DNA from: Prochlorococcus sp. AG-409-L14
GTDB lineage: Bacteria; Cyanobacteriota; Cyanobacteriia; PCC-6307; Cyanobiaceae
Direction: 5' to 3'
Assembly: GCA_003215545.1 (NCBI GenBank)
Contig: QCKF01000013.1
Location: 1 to 32,438, forward strand
DNA: 32,438 bases
The stretch's first letter is position 1. Each line of letters starts with the position of its first letter. The position numbers and the translations under genes are program-made. Shown piece by piece: positions 8,030 through 15,042 of this stretch. The notes beneath the pieces were generated by a model that was not told where the DNA came from, did not search any database, and saw only the letters and a program-made list of their open reading frames with translations.

Positions 8030-9118
8030 TTAATCCTCGACGCTTAGCTCGAAATCAGAAGGATCTACTTCCTCATTTCGCTCAAAAACTTTGCAGAAAA
8101 CTTTTATTACTCTATCTCCTGAGTCGACTTGTTCTAGAGGATCTTTTCTTAATCGATGTCTTAATGCGCTGGAAATTACCCTTGCAACGTCTTCTTCTAA
8201 GACCTCTGTACGCCCTTCAAATGCTGCCAATGCCCTTGCAGCTCTATTGGTAACGATATCTCCTCTTAATCCGTCAACGTCTAATTCGCCACATACGGCT
8301 GATATTCCCAGTCTGAGCTCGTTATCAATTTGTACATCTTGTAATTTTTGTTGAGCTGCTATCACTTTCCCTTGAAGAACATCTTGTTTGGCTTGGGCTG
8401 ACTCTGAAAATGAGTCCGGATCGTTATCAAAAGCTGTTCTTTGATCTACAACTTGCACTCGAAGATTGGGATCTCTGACGGTACGTACTTCTACGCTCAT
8501 ACCAAAACGGTCTAGAAGTTGCGGCCTTAATTCTCCTTCTTCTGGATTCCCTGAACCAATCAACACAAATCTTGCTGGATGTCTTACAGAGACCCCTTCC
8601 CTTTCGACTGTATTCCAACCAGAGGCAGCAGAATCGAGTAAGACGTCGACGAGATGATCATCTAAGAGATTTACTTCGTCGACATATAGCAGTCCTCTAT
8701 TGGCTTTAGCTAGAAGACCAGGCTCAAATGCTCTTACACCCTCACTTAAAGCTTTTTCTATATCAATGGTTCCACAAAGCCGATCTTCTGTAGCTCCTAA
8801 TGGAAGGTCGACCATAGGTACTTTTTTTTCTTCTTTATCTAAGCTTTCTCCTTCTTCGATTTGTTGGCGAACTTCGCTGCTTTGAAGATCTGGATCACTT
8901 GGCGAGCTGTTGTAAGGATCCCCAGCAACCACATCAATGCCTGGTAATAAGTCTGCAAGTGCGCGAATCGTTGTGGATTTACCTGTTCCTCTATCACCCA
9001 TGATCATCACCCCACCTATGCGTGGGTCGATGACATTGAGAAGAAGAGCCAACTTCATTTCTTGTTGGCCTATTACGGCTGTGAAGGGGAAGACCCTGCG
9101 CTTCCTGGGTGCACTCAC
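8030..9118 (-). CDS. chlI: Magnesium chelatase subunit I (ChlI)
   Basis: ChlI is the AAA+ ATPase of Mg-chelatase. With ChlD and ChlH it inserts magnesium into protoporphyrin IX, the committed step to chlorophyll. The 362 residues carry Walker A (MGDRGTGKSTTIRAL, about 39-53), Walker B with LLYVDEVNLLDDHLVDVLLD, the ChlI insert LPLGATEDRLCGTIDIEKAL, and the sensor region FVLIGSGNPEEGELRPQLLDRFG with the arginine finger. The C-terminal helical lid contains LRGDIVTNRAARALAAFEGR. The start is GTG at 9116-9118, giving MSAPRKRRVFPF, as in other cyanobacterial ChlI. A 388-base leader region without genes precedes it, and ruvC follows 6 bases after it. Confidence 0.97.
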   Translation of the reverse strand: MSAPRKRRVFPFTAVIGQQEMKLALLLNVIDPRIGGVMIMGDRGTGKSTTIRALADLLPGIDVVAGDPYNSSPSDPDLQSSEVRQQIEEGESLDKEEKKVPMVDLPLGATEDRLCGTIDIEKALSEGVRAFEPGLLAKANRGLLYVDEVNLLDDHLVDVLLDSAASGWNTVEREGVSVRHPARFVLIGSGNPEEGELRPQLLDRFGMSVEVRTVRDPNLRVQVVDQRTAFDNDPDSFSESAQAKQDVLQGKVIAAQQKLQDVQIDNELRLGISAVCGELDVDGLRGDIVTNRAARALAAFEGRTEVLEEDVARVISSALRHRLRKDPLEQVDSGDRVIKVFCKVFERNEEVDPSDFELSVED

Positions 9119-9506
9119 GGGATGTGTTTAGTTGTTTATCAGAATTGTTTCATATATAGGCGTTCTTAACGTTCTTTTCTGGATAAAGGTAGCTTCGCCC
9201 TTATTGCCAGTTTCCTTAGAAAGCCTTGCGATAACTGCTATATGACTTAATAAATTTGCTTTTGTATCTTTTCGAGTTTAAGAAATACGCAAAAGTTCTT
9301 GGTTCTTGAAGGGATTGCTTTGCTTCCTTGATGTTGTTTTGGTTTTTCTGCTTGTGAAAAAATTAGATCAGGTAAAAAGAAAAAAGGATAAAAATAATAT
9401 TTTATTTGTAGATTTTTCCTTGCCTTGTATAAAGACCTATCTTTAATCTGATTTGCAACTCTACTATTTAGCTTTTTATTTGAAGTTTAACCCTTTGTTA
9501 AAAAAA
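9119..9506. other. 388-bp gene-free region upstream of chlI
   Basis: No convincing coding frame exists on either strand; the longest ATG frames are under about 10 codons. It is AT-rich with A/T tracts near 9360-9420. On the minus strand, toward chlI, TATATA at 9153-9158 is a possible -10 box about 35 bases before the GTG start. Bases 9183-9204 can fold as ATAAGGG/CCTTTAT around an 8-base loop. A G-U pair makes the helix complete only in minus-strand RNA, so it could lie in a longer chlI leader. I see no U-tailed terminator for the beta-lactamase-like gene that ends at 9507. Confidence 0.5.
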
Positions 9507-10601
9507 TTATTTCAATGGTTCTATAAATGAAGTCATTGCAGATGCCATCTGTCTAATTAACTCTGGCGACCTTGGATCGTTAAATGGACCTTTAACAATA
9601 AAACCAGCAACTGCTCTTGTATTGTCTGGAAGTTGGATTAGACCAGCATCTGCATATGCAATACCAATGTCCCCTGTTTTATTGTAAACCCTATACCCTT
9701 TAATCATTAGATTATAATCAATATTACCACGCGATGATATCCCAAGTCCATTTAATAGGCCTTCCGGGAGTAATCTATTTGTTGTAGATGTGTTCATTGT
9801 CTCTTTAAATAAATCTCTACTTCTTTGGCTTAAGAGTTCTCCTCTTTCAGCTAAAACCAAAGTTTTTGCAAGATCTAAGGCACTAGTTTTATTTGTTCCA
9901 TCAAGATCTGGCAGTAGATTATTTATTTGAGTCGATTTTAGACCTAGAGATTTAAAGCGCTCATTTAAATATTCCTTTCCCCCTATTCTCTTGATCAAAA
10001 TGTTGGTTGCAGTGTTATCACTAACCCTAATCATCTCTGTAGCAACTTCATGTGTTGGAAAGCTTTTACCCAAAGGTTGATATCCCATCCAACCTGCTCC
10101 TCCTCCAATAACATCTTTTGTAAGCATCAGGTTTTCATTCCATCGAAGATCTCCTGAATCTACTTTCTCTAGCGTTGCAAGCAGAATTGCTATTTTTATA
10201 GAACTTGCTGCTGGTAAAATCGTATTGGGTTTAAGTTCAGCAAAAAGCCCATGATCAATTAAGTGAAGGTATGCACTAGCTTCCAAATCTTTTTGTCTTC
10301 CTGCAAGAGTTTTCCAGCGATTACTGAGAATAACAATTTCTTTAAGACTTGATTGTGATTTAGAGTATGATTTACTTGATTTACCTAAATTTCTGAAGTC
10401 ATAGATTGCAGACTTTGTTAACTCTTTTATTGAAGGCCATTGCCTTCGTAGAGATGAAGCATCCCCCCCTTTTAATGGGAAGGTCTTTATTAATGAACCT
10501 GTTATTACGCCAAGGCCTAAACCTATAAATATTAGCCGAGATAAATTTTTTATTCTCCCTTTAAGACTTTTAGTTTTGGAAGAAGGGGGGGGCTTTGTCA
10601 A
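9507..10601 (-). CDS. Class A beta-lactamase-fold serine hydrolase, membrane-anchored
   Basis: A 364-residue protein. After a basic start, a hydrophobic segment (LIFIGLGLGVITGSLI, 23-38) serves as anchor or uncleaved signal. A basic/serine-rich linker follows to about 95, then the penicillin-interacting fold. The three active-site elements are present: SSIK (Ser133, Lys136), SDN (194-196) in IRVSDNTATNILI, and KTG (308-310) in YNKTGDIGIAYADAG. The omega-loop region (LLPDLDGTNKTSALDLAK) has no obvious glutamate where true class A lactamases keep their deacylating Glu. It may therefore be a penicillin-binding or peptidoglycan-acting enzyme rather than an efficient antibiotic hydrolase. It ends 388 bases before chlI and starts about 30 bases after the methyltransferase gene. 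Confidence 0.85.
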   Translation of the reverse strand: MTKPPPSSKTKSLKGRIKNLSRLIFIGLGLGVITGSLIKTFPLKGGDASSLRRQWPSIKELTKSAIYDFRNLGKSSKSYSKSQSSLKEIVILSNRWKTLAGRQKDLEASAYLHLIDHGLFAELKPNTILPAASSIKIAILLATLEKVDSGDLRWNENLMLTKDVIGGGAGWMGYQPLGKSFPTHEVATEMIRVSDNTATNILIKRIGGKEYLNERFKSLGLKSTQINNLLPDLDGTNKTSALDLAKTLVLAERGELLSQRSRDLFKETMNTSTTNRLLPEGLLNGLGISSRGNIDYNLMIKGYRVYNKTGDIGIAYADAGLIQLPDNTRAVAGFIVKGPFNDPRSPELIRQMASAMTSFIEPLK

Positions 10602-10630
10602 GGAAAGGTTGCTTATTATCTAATGTAAGA

Positions 10631-11389
10631 CTAAGAGTCTTTGTTGGAAATTGCCCAACGTAGTTGGCGCAATGTTCCTCTTAGAAGAGAAACCTCTTCT
10701 GGTCTGATTTCAGCTCTATGCAGTAACCCTTTGATTTTTGCCATACGTGCTTGTGCCGTATGTTCTAGTAGAAACCCTACTTCTAGTAAAAGAGACTCTG
10801 CATCAATTAAAAAATTGCCTAATTCTTCAACAGAGGCAGGACTCGATTTGGGATGGTCCAAATTAATCTCATTTTGACATTTTCTTTGCTCAAAATTATG
10901 TAATTCATGAAGAACTATTGCTACTGCATGTGAAAGGTTTAATGATGGATAACTTTGATTTGTTTGAAGAGTTAGTACTTTATTTGCAAGTAATAACTCT
11001 TGATTTGTAAGGCCTCTATCTTCTCTGCCGAAAACAAGCGCTATTGGAGATTGGCTATTCTCAGAATTTATAAGCCAAGGTAAAGCGTTCTCTGATTTTT
11101 CTAAGGGAATGTCTCCATGATCAATACGCCCGCAAGTGGCTACGACTCTTTGACAATCTGATATTGCATCAATAAGAGATGAGTAATTTTTGGCACTCTC
11201 CAGGATTTTTATTCCTTTTACGGCCATTTTCTTTGCCTCAAGATCATTGGGATTGCATTTAGGGGATACAAGTCTTAGTTGGTTTATTCCGAAGTTTTCA
11301 CAAAGTCTTGCTACACTCCCTAGATTTAATGGGCCAGATGGTTCTACAAGAACAACAGTTTTCAAGGTTTTTTTGAGTGTTTTGTTCAA
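10631..11389 (-). CDS. TrmJ-like 2'-O-ribose RNA methyltransferase (SPOUT family)
   Basis: A 252-residue SPOUT methyltransferase, closest in pattern to TrmJ, which 2'-O-methylates position 32 of tRNAs using AdoMet. Motif 1 is VEPSGPLNLGSVARLCENFG (about 16-35). Motif 2 is IALVFGREDRGLTNQEL. Motif 3 is YPSLNLSHAVAIVLHEL, which forms the knot and binds AdoMet. A C-terminal helical region (ARMAKIKGLLHRAEIRPEEVSLLRG) resembles the TrmJ dimerisation tail. The start is TTG at 11387-11389, one base after the cytM stop, so the two are translationally coupled. A second TTG eight codons in is an alternative start. The family is certain, but the exact RNA target is inferred. Confidence 0.88.
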   Translation of the reverse strand: MNKTLKKTLKTVVLVEPSGPLNLGSVARLCENFGINQLRLVSPKCNPNDLEAKKMAVKGIKILESAKNYSSLIDAISDCQRVVATCGRIDHGDIPLEKSENALPWLINSENSQSPIALVFGREDRGLTNQELLLANKVLTLQTNQSYPSLNLSHAVAIVLHELHNFEQRKCQNEINLDHPKSSPASVEELGNFLIDAESLLLEVGFLLEHTAQARMAKIKGLLHRAEIRPEEVSLLRGTLRQLRWAISNKDS

Positions 11390-11390
11390 T

Positions 11391-11777
11391 TTATAAAGAG
11401 TGTAGATGGGCCAATATGTCAGCCATTGTTTCTGGTTCCATTTGAAAGCTAGGCATTGGTGGTGTTTTGCCCTGGATTATTTGATTAACAATCTCTGCAT
11501 CATTTAGGTGGTTTCCTACCCCTTGAAGACTTGGCCCTAAAAGTCCTTCTGCGGCGATACCATGGCATCCAGCACAATTGATGCGAAACAGTTGCTCCCC
11601 ATTCTCTTCGGAGCCTTTCAGGCTAAGTGCAGATTGGATGAATGGATCTTTATGGGTGATTTGAATAATCCAAAATATTGTTAAGGCAATAGCTATAAGC
11701 GCTATAACTAGTAAAGCTCTACTTAATAGGGAGCTTTTTTCATCGTTTGGTACAGCGGTTGATGACGGATCCGTCAC
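11391..11777 (-). CDS. cytM: Cytochrome cM
   Basis: A 128-residue membrane-anchored c-type cytochrome. A single helix (LLVIALIAIALTIFWIIQI, 22-40) without a clear cleavage site anchors it. The haem motif is CAGCH (68-72) in FRINCAGCHG. PPMPSF supplies Met108 as a likely axial ligand. Layout and length match cytochrome cM of cyanobacteria, an electron carrier tied to repression of photosynthesis or heterotrophic respiration; its precise role is debated. The start is GTG at 11775-11777, preceded by GGAGAG about 5 bases upstream. It is divergent from petG, 55 bases away, and one base from the methyltransferase gene downstream. Confidence 0.92.
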   Translation of the reverse strand: MTDPSSTAVPNDEKSSLLSRALLVIALIAIALTIFWIIQITHKDPFIQSALSLKGSEENGEQLFRINCAGCHGIAAEGLLGPSLQGVGNHLNDAEIVNQIIQGKTPPMPSFQMEPETMADILAHLHSL

Positions 11778-11832
11778 AGTGTCTCTCCAGCATGAAACAA
11801 TTGTGCTTAATAAGTTGCTTTAGTGCGAGAAC

Positions 11833-11946
11833 ATGATTGAGCCTCTGCTTTGTGGAATCGTTTTGGGGTTGGTCCCAATTACTATCCTTGGCTTGTTTGT
11901 GGCGGCCTGGAATCAATATCGTCGAAGTACTTCTTTGGAGGGGTGA
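11833..11946 (+). CDS. petG: Cytochrome b6f complex subunit PetG
   Basis: A 37-residue gene starting with ATG at 11833 and ending with TGA at 11944-11946. It encodes [20 protein letters not shown] followed by [17 protein letters not shown]. This is the standard PetG: one membrane helix, an N-terminal MIEPLL, and a basic QYRR stop-transfer tail. PetG is a peripheral single-helix subunit needed to assemble and stabilise the b6f complex, which passes electrons from plastoquinol to plastocyanin. It is divergent from cytM, another electron-transport gene. Its last 65 bases are antisense to the end of rsmD, so both frames constrain the same DNA. No U-tailed terminator is visible behind it. Confidence 0.96.
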   Translation: MIEPLLCGIVLGLVPITILGLFVAAWNQYRRSTSLEG

Positions 11947-12523
11947 GGAGAAGTAGCCCACTATTTCCGTAAAGACGTTTGTCCTTGACAACCCAGTTAG
12001 AAGGAGGTTTAGGGGTTTTGTTGGCTGAGTGCTCACAAATCACAACTGAGTCTTGATGAATCCATTTTTCTTTTATTAATAAGTCCATTACTTCAGTATA
12101 AATTTCTGAATTATAGGGAGGATCAATATATACAAAGTCAAATCTTTGAATCGGATTTATTTCTGACTTGATATTTTTTGCTGCTCCCCTCCTATTTCTT
12201 AAAAACAAAAGAACTTCTTTATTAATCACTTCTACTATGATTTTATCAGGCTGTTTCTTACAAGTAGACATAAGATTCAATCTGCAAATATTTGCTGTTT
12301 TAAAGTTCTTTTCAATTGCTAAAACTATTTTCGCACCTTTTTGGATTGCTTCGCAGCCCATTACTCCACTTCCACTAAATAAATCTAGCCAAATAGAGCC
12401 ATGTAAGCTGTCACCTAAAACTTGCATTAAAGCTTCTCTAACAAGTGAAGTGGTTGGTCTTGTTAAATTGCTTATAGGGCTTTTGAGTTTTGTGCCACTA
12501 GTTAATCTTAGCTGACCTTTCAT
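11882..12523 (-). CDS. rsmD: 16S rRNA (guanine966-N2)-methyltransferase RsmD
   Basis: A 213-residue Rossmann methyltransferase that modifies G966 of 16S rRNA in the small subunit. [19 protein letters not shown] (19-37) is the RsmD family opening. [16 protein letters not shown] (45-60) is the AdoMet-binding loop, and [11 protein letters not shown] holds the catalytic DPPY (134-137). The last residues (about 193-213) are read from DNA that also encodes the PetG C-terminus on the other strand. They extend past LLLLTPPK, where I expect the fold to end, so this tail is probably dispensable. The stop TAG is at 11882-11884. The gene follows hisH directly: the hisH stop and the rsmD ATG meet at 12523. 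Confidence 0.93.
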   Translation of the reverse strand: MKGQLRLTSGTKLKSPISNLTRPTTSLVREALMQVLGDSLHGSIWLDLFSGSGVMGCEAIQKGAKIVLAIEKNFKTANICRLNLMSTCKKQPDKIIVEVINKEVLLFLRNRRGAAKNIKSEINPIQRFDFVYIDPPYNSEIYTEVMDLLIKEKWIHQDSVVICEHSANKTPKPPSNWVVKDKRLYGNSGLLLLTPPKKYFDDIDSRPPQTSQG

Positions 12524-13161
12524 TAGTTATTTTTTGTTTTATTTTCTAACCATTTAACCCATCGACCAAGCATCTTTTGACCAGCTTTGGCTGATTTTTC
12601 AGGATGAAATTGACAGGCACCTATGCAACCTCTCCAGACAATGGCTGTTATTTCATTAGGGCCAAAATTTGTTGTTGCTGAAATGTTTTCATAATTTGCT
12701 GGAAAGGCCGCATAAGAATGTACAAAGTAAACCCAGTTAGAATTATCTCTGGATGTAAGTAATGGGCAGTTGTTTTTATACTTTAATTGAGCCCAACCCA
12801 TATGAGGGATTCTTTCATTTACATCTTTTGGAAGAATTCTGACATCTCCTTTCAAAAGTCCTAGTCCAGGCAGAGAACCTTCTTCACTTGATTCAAACAT
12901 AAGTTGTAAGCCTAAACAGATTCCCAGAATCGGTCTATCTGCTTCAGCCCAGTCTTTTAAATATGGAATGAGCTTGGTTTGTTTAAGATGATCCATGGCT
13001 GGGTCAAATGACCCAACGCCAGGCAAAATTAGTGCGTCAACATTATTTAAATCAGAAGGCTTTTTTACTCTTTTAATAGGTTTTTGAAGCCTTTTAAATG
13101 CTTGTTCAACAGAATGGAGATTACCCATGCCGTAATCAATAAGACCTAGCTGAGTAAACAC
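12523..13161 (-). CDS. hisH: Imidazole glycerol phosphate synthase, glutaminase subunit HisH
   Basis: HisH is the class I glutamine amidotransferase that feeds ammonia to HisF in histidine and AICAR synthesis. The protein opens LGLIDYGMGNLHSV, then LILPGVGSFDPAM, the nucleophile in ILGICLGLQLMFE, and the catalytic His-x-Glu in CQFHPEKS. I prefer GTG at 13159-13161 as start: it gives 212 residues, close to the family norm, with the nucleophile at Cys82. GTG at 13203 is possible and would add 14 residues. It follows trxA after a gap and its stop meets the rsmD start, so hisH-rsmD are likely co-transcribed. Confidence 0.93.
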   Translation of the reverse strand: MFTQLGLIDYGMGNLHSVEQAFKRLQKPIKRVKKPSDLNNVDALILPGVGSFDPAMDHLKQTKLIPYLKDWAEADRPILGICLGLQLMFESSEEGSLPGLGLLKGDVRILPKDVNERIPHMGWAQLKYKNNCPLLTSRDNSNWVYFVHSYAAFPANYENISATTNFGPNEITAIVWRGCIGACQFHPEKSAKAGQKMLGRWVKWLENKTKNN

Positions 13162-13261
13162 AGTGATAGTTGGTAGCCTTTTGCTAAGTAAAACTAGAAG
13201 CACCCGTAATCCAATGGATTGCGTTTGCTTATTGAGTAATTTAATTTATTTGATTCAGTCC

Positions 13262-13585
13262 TTAAAGGTACTTAGAGATAGTGCCAGAAAGGGTTGCTTT
13301 GGGAACCGCACCTACAACCGTATCAACTTTTTGACCTCCTTTAAAGATCATCAGAGTAGGAATGCTACGGATGCCGTATTGGCTAGCAACATTGGGATTC
13401 TCGTCAGTGTTTAGTTTGAAGACTTTGATCTTCCCTTCAAATTCACTAGAGATTTCCTCAACTATTGGTGCGACCATGCGACAGGGGCCACACCATGGTG
13501 CCCAAAAATCCACAAGTACAGGTATGTCACTTTGAATAACTTCCTGTTCAAAGGAAGAATCGGTCACTGATGCAACGCTTGACAT
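13262..13585 (-). CDS. trxA: Thioredoxin, m-type like
   Basis: A 107-residue thioredoxin, the disulfide reductant that regulates carbon-fixation enzymes and supplies peroxiredoxins. The active site [13 protein letters not shown] places the redox cysteines at 32 and 35. [28 protein letters not shown] carries the cis-proline after SI. I start at ATG 13583-13585 (MSSVASVTD), which gives the normal length. The frame stays open back to 13684, but that would add 33 non-conserved residues and run into the Yfr1 terminator, so I reject it. Upstream lie a 16-bp palindrome and Yfr1, then guaB3. This guaB-Yfr1-trxA order is the usual picocyanobacterial arrangement. Confidence 0.96.
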   Translation of the reverse strand: MSSVASVTDSSFEQEVIQSDIPVLVDFWAPWCGPCRMVAPIVEEISSEFEGKIKVFKLNTDENPNVASQYGIRSIPTLMIFKGGQKVDTVVGAVPKATLSGTISKYL

Positions 13586-13630
13586 GCCATTGAGATGAAT
13601 ATCACGGAAATTTAGCAACCTTGCTTGTGA

Positions 13631-13646
13631 AAAAAAGGCCTTTTTT
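13631..13646. repeat. 16-bp perfect palindrome upstream of trxA
   Basis: The sequence is six A, GGCC, six T, identical on both strands, 45 bases before the trxA ATG and about 37 bases past the Yfr1 3' end. As RNA it could form a weak A-U helix with a GGCC loop. As DNA it could be an operator or a bend. Its position in the presumed trxA leader or promoter suggests a regulatory role, but there is no direct evidence for one. Confidence 0.45.
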
Positions 13647-13682
13647 AATGAGCTGTGTGAACTGTGACGGTCGAGGTAAGAC

Positions 13683-13743
13683 AAAATGCCCGAATTATGT
13701 CGGGCAGGGAGGTGTGAGGAGTGTGTGGGCCGAAGCCCTCACT
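13683..13743 (-). ncRNA. yfr1: Yfr1 small regulatory RNA
   Basis: Yfr1 is a short cyanobacterial trans-acting RNA that base-pairs with mRNAs, including outer-membrane protein mRNAs, through an unpaired core. Read on the minus strand, the core ACTCCTCACAC is intact at 13712-13722. It lies between two hairpins: GGGC-UUCG-GCCC (13727-13738), flanked by a GUG/CAC extension with a bulged A, and the terminator TGCCCGA/TCGGGCA (13687-13706), followed by TTTT. TAATAT at 13749-13754 is a good -10 box, placing the 5' end near 13743 and giving about 60 bases. Location between the IMPDH-family gene and trxA is the known Yfr1 locus. The ends are estimated. Confidence 0.93.
13687..13706 (-). terminator. 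Intrinsic terminator of Yfr1
   Basis: A perfect 7-bp helix (TGCCCGA with TCGGGCA) around a six-base loop, followed on the minus strand by TTTTGT at 13686-13681. It forms the 3' hairpin of Yfr1 and should also limit read-through from guaB3 into trxA. Confidence 0.85.
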
Positions 13744-13748
13744 CCTTG

Positions 13749-13754
13749 ATATTA
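13749..13754 (-). promoter_or_regulatory. Probable -10 box of Yfr1
   Basis: TAATAT on the minus strand, five to six bases before the expected Yfr1 5' end and 42 bases past the guaB3 stop. I see no convincing -35 hexamer. Its position gives Yfr1 an independent promoter. Confidence 0.55.
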
Positions 13755-13795
13755 ACGCTTAGTTCTTAGGTCTTCACTAGGATGTTCTGTAAAGA

Positions 13796-14959
13796 CTATT
13801 TACCCATTCCAAGTTGTTGGGCTTTTTGGTAGACCTTTCCTTCTGTAAGGAGAGAAGGAGCAATTACTACATCAACTTGTTGCATCTCTTTTATGTTTTT
13901 GGCCCCAAGTGTCCCCATTGAGGTTTTTATAGCGCCAAGAAGATTATGAGTTCCATCATCAAGGCGAGCAGGTCCTTTTAGGATTCGTTCAACTGAACCT
14001 GTAGAACCAACTTTGATTCTCGTGCCTCTTGGTAGTACAGGGCTAGGTGTTGCCATCCCCCAGTGAAAACCTTTACCTGGAGCTTCGTCTGCCCTTGCTA
14101 TAGGAGATCCGATCATTACAGCGTCAGCGCCACAAGCAATGCATTTGCAAATATCCCCACCGGTAACTATCCCTCCATCAGCAATTACTGGAATGTATTT
14201 GCCAGTCTCCTTGTGATAATCGTCTCTAGCTGCTGAACAGTCTGAAACAGCAGTTGCTTGAGGTATGCCTATGCCAAGTACTCCTCGAGAGGTACAGGCC
14301 GCTCCAGGTCCTATTCCGACCATTATTGCGGCTGCACCAGCTTTCATGAGTTGATGAGATACTTCATAAGTTACACAATTACCAATAATCACAGGCATAT
14401 TCATTTGTTTGCATAGTTCAGATAAATCAAGTGTTTCTTTACCTTTTGCTCCAATATGTTCAGTTGAAACAACGGTTGCTTGAACAAAAAAAAGATCTGG
14501 ATTTGATTCCTCAATAGTTTTCCTAAAACGTATTGCTGCGGCTGGTGTTCCACTTACAGCAGCAATACCATTTTGAGATTTTATTTCTTGTATGCGCTTG
14601 TTTATCAACTCTTGCTTTATTGGCTCTTTATAGATCTCTTGCATTAGAGGTACAAAATTTCCTTTATCTACTGAGGTAATTTTTTTTAGTACCTCACTAG
14701 GATCCTCGTATCTTGTCTGTATCCCTTCTAGATTTAGTACTCCTAGTGCTCCGAGTTTTGAAAGGGCTACTGCCATATTCACGTCGACTACTCCATCCAT
14801 TGCGCTTGCAATGATTGGTATATCTCTTTTAAAGCCGCCAATTTCCCAGCTTGTATCAGTGATTTCTGGATCTACTGTGCGGCCGCTGGGGACCAGGGCG
14901 ATTTCGTCGATTCCGTAGGCTCGTTTTACAAGCCTTGAGCGACTTAGTTGAATATCCAA
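13796..14959 (-). CDS. guaB3: GuaB3-type IMP dehydrogenase/GMP reductase family protein
   Basis: A TIM-barrel enzyme of the IMPDH/GMPR family without CBS domains. I start at TTG 14957-14959 ([16 protein letters not shown]), which gives 387 residues, the length I recall for cyanobacterial homologues; AGG lies 6 bases upstream. A TTG at 14992 would add 11 residues. [16 protein letters not shown] and [14 protein letters not shown] open the barrel. The nucleotide loop [20 protein letters not shown] holds the catalytic Cys222. [13 protein letters not shown] and the long [18 protein letters not shown] tail are features of GuaB3, not canonical GuaB. GuaB3 proteins have been reported to act as GMP reductases, so the usual IMP dehydrogenase name may mislead. 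Yfr1 follows directly. Confidence 0.88.
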   Translation of the reverse strand: MDIQLSRSRLVKRAYGIDEIALVPSGRTVDPEITDTSWEIGGFKRDIPIIASAMDGVVDVNMAVALSKLGALGVLNLEGIQTRYEDPSEVLKKITSVDKGNFVPLMQEIYKEPIKQELINKRIQEIKSQNGIAAVSGTPAAAIRFRKTIEESNPDLFFVQATVVSTEHIGAKGKETLDLSELCKQMNMPVIIGNCVTYEVSHQLMKAGAAAIMVGIGPGAACTSRGVLGIGIPQATAVSDCSAARDDYHKETGKYIPVIADGGIVTGGDICKCIACGADAVMIGSPIARADEAPGKGFHWGMATPSPVLPRGTRIKVGSTGSVERILKGPARLDDGTHNLLGAIKTSMGTLGAKNIKEMQQVDVVIAPSLLTEGKVYQKAQQLGMGK

Positions 14960-15042
14960 ATCATGCCTATCAATCTCCAGACAAGTTACCAACTAGCGAG
15001 CTCTAATCCATACTGGTTGGGAATAAAGCCTGAGAACCGCTA

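Noticed and set aside
9486-9507. TTTAAC/GTTAAA repeat after the beta-lactamase-like gene as its terminator
   Set aside because: On the minus strand the T run lies before the repeat, not after it, so it cannot work as a standard terminator.
11740-12036. 98-codon minus-strand frame across the cytM-petG-rsmD junction
   Set aside because: It overlaps three recognisable genes in another frame and has no protein-like pattern.
13205-13223. 8-bp hairpin (CGTAATCC/GGATTGCG) between trxA and hisH as a trxA terminator
   Set aside because: No U run follows on the minus strand, and the G-U pair favours plus-strand RNA, for which there is no gene here.
13586-13684. N-terminal extension of thioredoxin by 33 residues from a TTG
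   Set aside because: It would exceed the family length and run into the Yfr1 terminator; ATG at 13585 gives a standard 107-aa thioredoxin.
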